Source of the DNA: Flavobacteriales bacterium | Lineage (GTDB): Bacteria; Bacteroidota; Bacteroidia; Flavobacteriales; Flavobacteriaceae | NCBI GenBank assembly: GCA_027033875.1 | Contig: JALVKK010000348.1 | Location: 4,500-10,700, forward strand | DNA: 6,201 nt | Reading direction: 5' to 3' | Part shown: one piece after another, positions 1 through 4,605 of the stretch | Position numbering within the stretch: the stretch's first letter is position 1 | How the letters are laid out: every line of letters starts with the position of its first letter | Program-made: the position numbers and the translations under genes | The notes under the pieces: model-generated | The model's database searches: none | The model's input: the letters and a program-made list of their open reading frames with translations, nothing else | Told to the model about the DNA's origin: nothing

Positions 1-25
1 GGCGAGGAAACTTTGTTTCCTCGCC
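1..25. terminator. Perfect 11-bp hairpin, probable (bidirectional) terminator
   Basis: The arms GGCGAGGAAAC (1-11) and GTTTCCTCGCC (15-25) are exact reverse complements around a TTT loop. This is GC-rich against an AT-rich background. It lies about 100 bp past the stop codon of the minus-strand lipoprotein gene and could end that transcript, or end a plus-strand gene lying left of the window. No clear T-tract follows on the plus strand, and the minus-strand side is outside the window, so the direction cannot be settled. Confidence 0.6.
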
Positions 26-97
26 AATTAGTTATTAGTTTCTTTTCAAAACTGCTCTTACGCAGGTATATATTTTTTAAATGTAGATTTATCCCCC

Positions 98-125
98 GAC
101 ATCGGACAACTGACATCATACAACC
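98..125. repeat. Degenerate 14-bp tandem repeat, two units
   Basis: Two adjacent units, GACATCGGACAACT (98-111) and GACATCATACAACC (112-125), match at 11 of 14 positions, and a third GAC follows at 126-128 just before the lipoprotein stop codon. With two units and three mismatches this could be chance or the remnant of a longer repeat. Confidence 0.35.
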
Positions 126-128
126 GAC

Positions 129-698
129 TTATTGTATCCTGAAAATCTTAGCTTTTAAACTCAAATACTTTTGTCCGTCTATGTTGAGATGAAGAATTTT
201 AAAATAAATTTGCGCTTTTGTTTGAACGTTTTGGCGTTGTCCTTTGCGGTAAAGAGAATAGTTGAGGTGGTAGGTAGCCAACATCTCATTAGTTTCATGT
301 GTTTCAAAATTTTTGAATGATAGCGTATTTAATTTCAAACTATCCGCCGATTGTACAGCCGGTTGTTGCAAAAAGCTTTTGACATTCTCCGGTTTGAGCC
401 ATAATTTTTGCGCATTTTGAAGCGTAAAATGTAAGAAATCTTTGGTTGATTGGGTTTGTTTGGTCAAATTAATCATATCAAAAAACCGGTTGAGTTTTTG
501 ACGCGACAATTCGTCAAAATTTTCTTGCGTGATACTGTCTTGCACTTGTGTATTATCTTGATTTGCCGGCAAAACTTGTTTGTCAAACCGCTGTTTAATG
601 CTTTGATTCTTGTCGGATTTTGGAGAAACTTTAACCCCGTCTTTACCACCGCCGCAAGCCATACTCAGTAATAATAATATGTATAAATATTTTTTCAT
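129..698 (-). CDS. Putative lipoprotein of unknown function
   Basis: This 189-residue protein starts with MKK, a short hydrophobic stretch (residues 4-13) and LSMAC with Cys15, a plausible if non-canonical lipobox. A Gly-rich spacer (CGGGKDG) follows, so it is probably lipid-anchored in the envelope. Residues 16-60 are polar and Gln/Asn-rich, likely a flexible tether. Residues 61-110 look helical, and residues 115-189 alternate in a beta-rich pattern ending FRIQ. I recognise no family. The ATG at 698 lies 5 bp after the stop of the gene at 704-1606, so the two are almost certainly cotranscribed, with this gene second. Both proteins end in a strand-like segment finishing RI[K/Q], which hints weakly at a shared C-terminal fold. 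The function is unknown; the lipoprotein call rests on the N-terminus alone. Confidence 0.75.
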   Translation of the reverse strand: MKKYLYILLLLSMACGGGKDGVKVSPKSDKNQSIKQRFDKQVLPANQDNTQVQDSITQENFDELSRQKLNRFFDMINLTKQTQSTKDFLHFTLQNAQKLWLKPENVKSFLQQPAVQSADSLKLNTLSFKNFETHETNEMLATYHLNYSLYRKGQRQNVQTKAQIYFKILHLNIDGQKYLSLKAKIFRIQ

Positions 699-703
699 CA
701 GTC

Positions 704-1606
704 TTATTTAATACGAAATCGTAATTTGATAATTTTTGAATTTTGATAAACAATTTCCAGTATTTCCATATTTCTCAACCAACCTGTCGGGATGCAAAGT
801 TGGTCGATAAAATCTTGTTTATCAAAGAGTTCTATGCCTTCTTTTTGCGGTAATTGTTGAAAAATCATCGCATCGTCGGCAATGAATTTTTGCAAACGTT
901 CACGGCGCTTTTGCCAGTTGTTTGTATCGGATTGCGAGTAATGCTGCAAGAGCAAAGCAATCAAATCCGGTCGTAGGTCTATTGACTCTGTATAGTTTGC
1001 ATCAGGAATTTTACGCTTTATCAATTTATCAATATAATAAGGCGACGTAATACGTAGTTGCACTTCGTCCAATTCCGTATTAAGCTCAACACAATGATTT
1101 TTCAGGGTCAGACTTTTTTCGGATTCGTCCGGTAATATCCACTTGACGAGAATCCGGTCATTTGTATCATCAGTCAGGTTGTTGATACAAAAGCGCACCT
1201 GTTTTTTAACAGGACGTATCAAATAAAAACTCGACACAATGGCAAAGACAAGCAATCCCAAAAATAATGCTTTTATCAAAAAACGATTTTTTTCCGGTTT
1301 TTGTAGGCGTGTATTGGCGGAATTTTGCTGCTTGAAATCCGCCCAATTCTTAAAGCCCGCATAAGCCGACAACAAATTGAGCATATCGATACGCGGTAAT
1401 TTGTCCGGAGCATTTTTAAAATAGGTATAAAACCATTTTTCACTGACCCGTCCTTTGACTTTTTGCAACAAATCTTCTTGAAAACGGCTGATATCATCTC
1501 CTTTCCACTGCTTATAATCCGCAGTAGAAGCCGGATTTTCCATTAAAAAAGTCCTTGCCACCGCATTTTTTAACCGGTCAAATAATATGAGATTAGATTT
1601 TTTCAA
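704..1606 (-). CDS. Uncharacterised one-helix membrane protein with TTG start
   Basis: This 300-residue protein has a single hydrophobic segment at about residues 109-130. Residues 1-108 are charged and probably cytoplasmic, with a distinctive block at 40-92 (RFQEDLLQKVKGRVSEKWFY, then LPRIDMLNLLSAYAGFKNW) that I associate with uncharacterised Bacteroidota membrane proteins. Residues 131-300 would be periplasmic and appear mixed alpha/beta. The start is TTG at 1604-1606. The first in-frame ATG is Met22, but starting there would remove the FDRLKNA segment, and an in-frame TGA lies about 8 codons upstream of the TTG, so no ATG is available further out. I prefer the TTG, with moderate certainty. 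The gene leads a two-gene unit with the lipoprotein 5 bp downstream. A plausible but unproven role is signal or stress transduction across the inner membrane; no enzymatic motif is visible. Confidence 0.8.
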   Translation of the reverse strand: MKKSNLILFDRLKNAVARTFLMENPASTADYKQWKGDDISRFQEDLLQKVKGRVSEKWFYTYFKNAPDKLPRIDMLNLLSAYAGFKNWADFKQQNSANTRLQKPEKNRFLIKALFLGLLVFAIVSSFYLIRPVKKQVRFCINNLTDDTNDRILVKWILPDESEKSLTLKNHCVELNTELDEVQLRITSPYYIDKLIKRKIPDANYTESIDLRPDLIALLLQHYSQSDTNNWQKRRERLQKFIADDAMIFQQLPQKEGIELFDKQDFIDQLCIPTGWLRNMEILEIVYQNSKIIKLRFRIK

Positions 1607-1639
1607 ATTATTTTTTATTGATTCTCAACAACTTATCTT

Positions 1640-1679
1640 TTTACAACGAATTTACAAGCGCTTTACAAGCTATATACAA
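1640..1679 (-). promoter_or_regulatory. Four TTGTA boxes phased at 11 bp, candidate operator array
   Basis: On the minus strand four boxes follow one another: TTGTATA (1679-1673), TTGTAAA (1668-1662), TTGTAAA (1657-1651) and TTGTAAA (1646-1640). Their starts are exactly 11 bp apart, while the 4-bp spacers differ completely (TAGC, GCGC, TTCG, then AAGA after the last). Conserved boxes with unrelated spacers on one helical face suggest cooperative protein binding rather than a slippage repeat. The array lies 34-73 bp upstream of the TTG start of the membrane protein gene and overlaps its best promoter match. Confidence 0.5.
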
Positions 1680-1682
1680 AAA
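1647..1682 (-). promoter_or_regulatory. Possible Bacteroidota-type promoter for the 1606-129 gene pair
   Basis: On the minus strand TTTTTG (1682-1677) is followed after 22 bp by TAAATTCG (1654-1647), one mismatch from the TAnnTTTG -7 consensus of Bacteroidota; spacers of about 17-23 bp are usual. Transcription would start near 1640, about 35 nt before the TTG codon. The phased TTGTA boxes run through it, so occupancy of the boxes would affect this promoter. The match is imperfect. Confidence 0.3.
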
Positions 1683-1700
1683 TCATTCCGTCAGTGGCAG

Positions 1701-1708
1701 TAGGTTTG
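1701..1708 (+). promoter_or_regulatory. Possible -7 box for the TonB-type gene
   Basis: TAGGTTTG matches the TAnnTTTG -7 consensus exactly, but no TTG lies at the expected distance upstream. If used, it would give a leader of roughly 215 nt containing all three downstream repeat types. A second match, TATGTTTG (1851-1858), lies inside the palindrome of the second CTGAG element and could be incidental. Confidence 0.22.
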
Positions 1709-1723
1709 CTTAACATTAGTTGA

Positions 1724-1759
1724 AAGTTTATAAAGTTCATAATGTTTGTAAAGTTTTAG
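1724..1759 (+). repeat. 9-bp tandem repeat, consensus AWGTTYRTA
   Basis: Four consecutive 9-mers can be read: AAGTTTATA (1724), AAGTTCATA (1733), ATGTTTGTA (1742) and AAGTTTTAG (1751). The first two differ at one base and the last is the most degenerate. The same unit reappears in the same orientation at 6183-6200, so this is a dispersed minisatellite rather than a single local duplication. Confidence 0.6.
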
Positions 1760-1778
1760 TAGATAAATAATTAACGAA

Positions 1779-1789
1779 GCTGAGTCAAA
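1779..1789 (+). repeat. Core-less remnant of the CTGAG element (possible)
   Basis: GCTGAGTCAAAG begins at 1779-1780 and reads as a left arm (CTGAGT) joined directly to a right arm (CAAAG) of the kind seen in the full copy at 1790-1829, with no central palindrome. It directly abuts that copy. It is short, so this could be coincidence. Confidence 0.3.
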
Positions 1790-1829
1790 GGTAACTGAGT
1801 GCCACGACGAAGGAGTGGTGTACCAAAGT
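1790..1829 (+). repeat. CTGAG palindromic element, copy 1
   Basis: The left arm is GGTAACTGAGTG (1790-1801) and the right arm TGTACCAAAGT (1819-1829). They enclose a 17-nt core (1802-1818) whose ends CCAC and GTGG pair. The outer bases ACT (1794-1796) pair with AGT (1827-1829). The arms match those of copy 2 at 10 of 12 and 9 of 11 positions, while the core is unrelated. No open reading frame is associated with it. Confidence 0.65.
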
Positions 1830-1830
1830 A

Positions 1831-1875
1831 GGTCGCTGAGTGTTCCAAACTATGTTTGGAATGTACCGAAGCGCC
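1831..1875 (+). repeat. CTGAG palindromic element, copy 2
   Basis: The left arm is GGTCGCTGAGTG (1831-1842) and the right arm TGTACCGAAGC (1862-1872). The 19-nt core TTCCAAACTATGTTTGGAA (1843-1861) is a perfect 8-bp stem with a TAT loop. The outer stem pairs CGCT (1834-1837) with AGCG (1870-1873) and extends to GG/CC with T1833 bulged. Relative to copy 1 the outer pair changes from A:T to G:C on both sides, a compensatory change that supports a structured element. Confidence 0.7.
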
Positions 1876-1881
1876 GGTCAT

Positions 1882-1921
1882 CAATTAACCAAATCATCAA
1901 ATAAACAAATAACCATTAAAT
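1882..1921 (+). repeat. 8-bp tandem repeat, consensus CAAATAAC
   Basis: Five consecutive 8-mers can be read: CAATTAAC (1882), CAAATCAT (1890), CAAATAAA (1898), CAAATAAC (1906) and CATTAAAT (1914). The middle units are closest to one another. It ends 9 bp before the TonB-type ATG, so it forms the immediate 5' leader. An unstructured, G-free leader can help translation in a phylum with weak Shine-Dalgarno use; that role is inference. Confidence 0.5.
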
Positions 1922-1930
1922 TAATATTTT

Positions 1931-2650
1931 ATGAAACCGAAAAAAAACAAAAAAGCAGATTTAAACAATTACACAAGCACTTTTATGCTGATTGGTTTAA
2001 CGGTCAGTTTATTTGTTTCCTTGTTGGCTATTAATGTGAAAACGGCTGTGCCTGAAATTGATTTAGAGACAGTTGATTTGGCAAAAGCGGAAATTGATGA
2101 GACGAAAGTCGTCAAAATAGAAGAAATAAAACCTAAAGCGCCAAAACCTAAACCACGGATTTTAAGGGAATTGAAAATTGAAAAAGACGATTCAAAAAAA
2201 GCGGAAGATGAGTTATTGCCTACAGATCCTGTTGATGACGACAAAATCATTGATATAGATTCTATTGACACGGTTATTGTTGATGATCCGGAACCTGAAG
2301 TAAGCTGGATACTTGTAGAACGTGTTCCGGCATTTCCGGGTTGTAAGGGCAATAACGAACAGCTAAAAAAATGTTTGAGTGAAAAAATCAGCAAGTTTGT
2401 CAGTAAAAATTTCAATGCCGGCATTGCTGAAGATTTAGGTTTGTCAGGTGAACGGGTACGGATTTTAACCATGTTTACCATTGATAAAAACGGGAACATT
2501 GTCAATATCAAAGCACGGTCAAAATATAAAGATTTGGAAAACGAAGCCCGGAGAGTGATTCAAAAATTACCCAAAATGCAACCCGGCAAGCAACGGGACA
2601 AACCGGTAAATGTTACCTATTCTTTACCGATTGTGTTTAATGTGGAATAG
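1931..2650 (+). CDS. TonB-family energy transducer
   Basis: TonB proteins couple the proton-motive force, through ExbB/ExbD, to outer-membrane TonB-dependent receptors. This 239-residue protein has a basic N-terminus (MKPKKNKK) and one membrane segment at about 15-36. A periplasmic linker follows, with an alternating Lys-Pro run at 66-75 and an acidic stretch at 85-122. The C-terminal domain (about 128-238) opens with VERVPAFPGC, characteristic of Bacteroidota TonB paralogues, and contains the DKNGNIVNIK strand-turn-strand and the closing VTYSLPIVFNVE. The domain is complete. The ATG at 1931 puts the charged N-terminus ahead of the helix, as expected; Met19 would cut into the helix. No exbB, exbD or receptor gene is adjacent, so this is probably one of several TonB paralogues, substrate unknown. 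It is transcribed alone, convergent with the toxin-antitoxin pair. Confidence 0.88.
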   Translation: MKPKKNKKADLNNYTSTFMLIGLTVSLFVSLLAINVKTAVPEIDLETVDLAKAEIDETKVVKIEEIKPKAPKPKPRILRELKIEKDDSKKAEDELLPTDPVDDDKIIDIDSIDTVIVDDPEPEVSWILVERVPAFPGCKGNNEQLKKCLSEKISKFVSKNFNAGIAEDLGLSGERVRILTMFTIDKNGNIVNIKARSKYKDLENEARRVIQKLPKMQPGKQRDKPVNVTYSLPIVFNVE

Positions 2651-2665
2651 GTTATTAAATTTTAC

Positions 2666-2698
2666 AGACTTGCTAGGTTTTCAAAACCCGGCAGGTCT
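2666..2698. terminator. Palindromic terminator-like repeat between convergent genes
   Basis: The arm AGACTTGCTAGGTTTT (2666-2681) pairs with AAAACCCGGCAGGTCT (2683-2698): 16 positions with one A-C mismatch and two G-T pairs. It lies 15 bp after the TonB-type stop and 16 bp before the toxin stop, so it probably ends both transcripts. The AACC(T)GGCAGGTCT-type sequence resembles a palindrome I recall as common in intergenic regions of Bacteroidota genomes. Confidence 0.65.
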
Positions 2699-2714
2699 CT
2701 TAGTAAACCAAATT

Positions 2715-2951
2715 TTATTGATGATCGGAAATATGAAAAACGTATAATGTATCATTAACACGTTCTGCCAAAGCACGATACTTTTTAGAAATTCGGAAAT
2801 ACCAAATGTTTTCAGAATGAGGTTGGCGTTTTTTTAAATCTACCGCGTAAAAATTTCCGGCTAAAATATTTTCCTTTGCCTTTAAATATTGTTTTGTGAT
2901 TCCGTATTTTTTGATAGCTGTGATTACTTTTTTATTTTCAAGAACTTTCAT
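2715..2951 (-). CDS. RelE/ParE-type toxin-like protein
   Basis: This 78-residue protein has the pattern of the RelE/ParE superfamily: two N-terminal helices (about 4-31), then the beta-sheet core from residue 36 with DLKKRQ, IWYFRISKKYRALAE and the terminal strand LYVFHISDHQ. R53, K56, K57, Y58 and R59 lie where family members carry basic and tyrosine active-site residues. RelE types cleave mRNA on the ribosome and ParE types poison gyrase; the sequence does not tell me which applies, or whether it is toxic. It is slightly short for the family (usually about 85-100), lacking residues after the final HISDH. Its ATG overlaps the stop of the upstream antitoxin-like gene in ATGA, so the two are translationally coupled with the antitoxin first, the usual order. 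Confidence 0.72.
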   Translation of the reverse strand: MKVLENKKVITAIKKYGITKQYLKAKENILAGNFYAVDLKKRQPHSENIWYFRISKKYRALAERVNDTLYVFHISDHQ

Positions 2952-3157
2952 CCTTTAAAATCGGTAAAATCTTTATAACCGCTTTTTTTATGTTGCTTCC
3001 AAGCTTGTTGTTCTTCTTTATTTAAATCCGCAGTTGAGGTTCTAAACAAAATTGTTTTATCCGAAAAAAGTTCTACAAGATGCAAAAACAAATCTTGCTC
3101 TGTACGGAAAGTAGAAGGTAGTTTTAATTTATTATCAGTTATGGTAATCGTTGTCAT
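2948..3157 (-). CDS. Probable antitoxin of the RelE/ParE-type pair
   Basis: This 69-residue protein is called mainly from its position: it precedes and overlaps (4 bp, ATGA) a RelE/ParE-type toxin gene. Residues 1-17 (MTTITITDNKLKLPSTF) form a short beta-strand motif ending in a Leu-Pro turn, loosely like an AbrB- or Phd-type dimerising DNA-binding N-terminus. Residues 19-31 look helical. The charged C-terminal tail (44-69, with DLNKEEQQAWKQHKKSGY) would be the disordered, toxin-wrapping part. No helix-turn-helix is evident, so the DNA-binding class is uncertain. A candidate -7 box and a small palindrome lie just upstream, consistent with autoregulation. Confidence 0.6.
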   Translation of the reverse strand: MTTITITDNKLKLPSTFRTEQDLFLHLVELFSDKTILFRTSTADLNKEEQQAWKQHKKSGYKDFTDFKG

Positions 3158-3172
3158 TTTACGGAATATTTA

Positions 3173-3191
3173 ATGAATCATCACAAATATA
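3173..3191 (-). promoter_or_regulatory. Candidate promoter and operator of the toxin-antitoxin pair
   Basis: On the minus strand TATATTTG (3191-3184) matches the TAnnTTTG -7 consensus exactly, 27 bp before the antitoxin ATG. No -33 TTG at normal spacing is evident. Immediately downstream, at the expected transcription start, is the small palindrome ATGA-A-TCAT (3173-3181 on the plus strand), a possible antitoxin operator. I see no hairpin terminator between 3158 and 3219, so readthrough from the sigma operon into this pair is possible. Confidence 0.35.
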
Positions 3192-3219
3192 CAAAAAAAT
3201 ACAATACAGGTTGGTTATC

Positions 3220-4029
3220 TTAGGTTTTTTCATTTTGTTTTACTGTAATTTCTATGTGGTTGTTATTTATAGAATTTTTCTTCCGTTTTTCAAACATCAA
3301 AACACTGGCGGCTATTACTCCAATGAATGCAACAATCGCTTCGGAAAACGCCGACCAATAAACGGAAAAATGTTCGGAAACCAGCTGACCTTCAAAAATG
3401 GTGTTTAAACTAATCATCAAATAATAAACACTACCCAAACCGATTGCCAATCCGGGATTTTGGTGTACAAACTGTACCGAATCCCGGTAAGGCATACGGT
3501 AATTTTCCATAGCGTAATCCAGAATGGAAAAACCGTAAAAATAGGCGGTTATCAAGATGATTAATACATTGCCGGTCAAATGAATGAGTTGTATCTCCGG
3601 TAAAAAATATAAAACTGTCGAAATAATCGCAATACCAATATATTGATAAAACATATTGCGCAAACTGATCTTGATACCCCGAATGATATCTTTGAGCAAT
3701 TGTACAGGCGAAAAACGATAAGTTTGTTCGGATAATTTAACACCTACTTCTTCGGATACCAACGAAAAAACAGGTGATAAAATTAAAAGTAAGAGAAATC
3801 CCGAAAGACTTGCTGCGATATTGATAGTCAACAAACTGTATTTTTGAGCATTAAAATACGGAATAATTCCGGAAATTTTGGTAATAATATAATCGAAAAT
3901 AACAACCGGAAAAGCAAAAATTAGCAATAAAAACAGTAGTAAAAAGAGATATTTATAAAGCCGGAATTTAAAAAAAAACCGGATAGAATCGACATAACGG
4001 GTGATCCCTTTTATTATATCCGCAAACAT
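3220..4029 (-). CDS. EI24/CysZ-family integral membrane protein
   Basis: This 269-residue protein has about six hydrophobic segments (roughly 27-48, 66-90, 120-134, 141-160, 193-212 and 226-246). N-terminal GITRYVDSIRFFFKFRLYKY is followed by the first helix, and a conserved-looking DYAMENYRMPYRDS (161-174) lies between helices four and five. That arrangement, and the phrase like the LDYP-type motif of CysZ, fits the EI24 domain family. Escherichia coli CysZ (about 253 residues) mediates sulfate uptake, but EI24 proteins of Bacteroidota are mostly uncharacterised, so I do not assign sulfate transport. The C-terminal tail (248-269) is polar, rich in Lys and Asn. The gene starts 13 bp after the DUF4252-like lipoprotein gene and is probably the last gene of the sigma-factor operon. 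No sulfur-assimilation gene is nearby. Confidence 0.75.
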   Translation of the reverse strand: MFADIIKGITRYVDSIRFFFKFRLYKYLFLLLFLLLIFAFPVVIFDYIITKISGIIPYFNAQKYSLLTINIAASLSGFLLLLILSPVFSLVSEEVGVKLSEQTYRFSPVQLLKDIIRGIKISLRNMFYQYIGIAIISTVLYFLPEIQLIHLTGNVLIILITAYFYGFSILDYAMENYRMPYRDSVQFVHQNPGLAIGLGSVYYLMISLNTIFEGQLVSEHFSVYWSAFSEAIVAFIGVIAASVLMFEKRKKNSINNNHIEITVKQNEKT

Positions 4030-4042
4030 AAACCGGCAACTA

Positions 4043-4585
4043 TTATTCCGTTTCGGGTTTAATCATATCAAGTAGCGAACGGGCTTGTGATTCATCTACG
4101 TCTTTGACGTGTTTCAAAGCTTTGACGATACTATTGACATTGACATCATCACCTTTGAGCATTCCTATCAGAAAATTATAATCTTTGTCTTTTCCCAAAA
4201 AAATAACTTCGTCTATTTTAGAAGGTTCGCCTTGATATGAAAAAACAATTTCATAGCCTTTATTATTGATTTTAGTCAAAGTTTTGTAGTGTTTGCTTTT
4301 GATAACTTTAGAGGCTTTGCCAAATTCAGCTTGCTTCTTATTCGTTTCAAAGTTGTTTTTATAAACCAAAATATTCATTTTTTTGACAGAATGAATATCT
4401 TTGAGTGTTTTGGCGTCCAGTTTGTTTTCGTCAAATTTGACGATATTTGCCGGAATATTGACGATAAAAAAATCGGGACTTTCGGTAGCTCGCACAAAAT
4501 AATCTTCCAACGGATCGGTTTTACAAGCGGTTGCGAATGCTAACAATATGCTGATTATTAGTATATGGTATGCTTTTTTTAACAT
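4043..4585 (-). CDS. DUF4252-like lipoprotein
   Basis: This 180-residue protein begins MLKKAYHILIISILLAFATAC; Cys21 after FATA is a good lipobox, so it should be an envelope lipoprotein. The mature part follows the same plan as the upstream DUF4252-type protein: an N-terminal segment, then a lysine-rich region with alternating strands (MNILVYKNNF, YEIVFSYQGE), then YNFLIGMLKGDDVNVNSIVK, equivalent in position to the upstream protein's NLIMLVTGNIDLKKLSK. I infer the two are paralogues by ancient duplication. Its gene follows 20 bp after that one. The biochemical function of the family is unknown to me. Its place after sigma and anti-sigma genes suggests a regulated envelope role, either as regulon product or as modulator of the signal. 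Confidence 0.75.
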   Translation of the reverse strand: MLKKAYHILIISILLAFATACKTDPLEDYFVRATESPDFFIVNIPANIVKFDENKLDAKTLKDIHSVKKMNILVYKNNFETNKKQAEFGKASKVIKSKHYKTLTKINNKGYEIVFSYQGEPSKIDEVIFLGKDKDYNFLIGMLKGDDVNVNSIVKALKHVKDVDESQARSLLDMIKPETE

Positions 4586-4605
4586 TATGTTTTTTTTGAA
4601 AGAGA

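Larger units (their letters stand above)
1607..1930. other. 324-bp divergent intergenic region without a gene, dense in repeats
   Basis: No credible coding region lies here. From left to right it holds the 11-bp-phased TTGTA boxes (1640-1679), a perfect TAnnTTTG box on the plus strand (TAGGTTTG, 1701-1708), a 9-bp tandem repeat (1724-1759), CTGAG-type palindromic elements (1779-1875) and an 8-bp tandem repeat (1882-1921) that runs almost to the TonB-type start codon. It separates divergent transcripts, so both promoters should be inside it. Confidence 0.8.

Noticed and set aside
1851..1858. TATGTTTG as a -7 promoter box for the TonB-type gene
   Set aside because: It matches the consensus but is explained by the palindrome of CTGAG copy 2, and no -33 TTG lies 17-23 bp upstream; not called as a separate promoter.
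1724..1921. Repeat-spacer arrangement as a CRISPR array
   Set aside because: The repeats are 8-11 bp, degenerate and directly tandem or paired palindromes, with no uniform 25-40 bp repeat and no unique spacers of even length.
1840..2034. 64-codon plus-strand frame starting inside a CTGAG element
   Set aside because: It overlaps the TonB-type N-terminus in another frame, begins within a repeat and encodes nothing recognisable.
1969..2511. 180-codon open frame on the minus strand
   Set aside because: It lies wholly antisense to the TonB-type gene, is Ser/Thr-rich low-complexity sequence as expected of a mirror frame, and shows no domain.
3151..3408. 85-codon plus-strand frame spanning the antitoxin start and the EI24 3' end
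   Set aside because: It runs antisense across two real genes and their gap, with no start signal and no protein-like pattern.
3220..4029. Naming the EI24-type gene cysZ
   Set aside because: Family resemblance is limited to topology and one motif, and no sulfate-assimilation gene is nearby, so a specific transport role is not supported.
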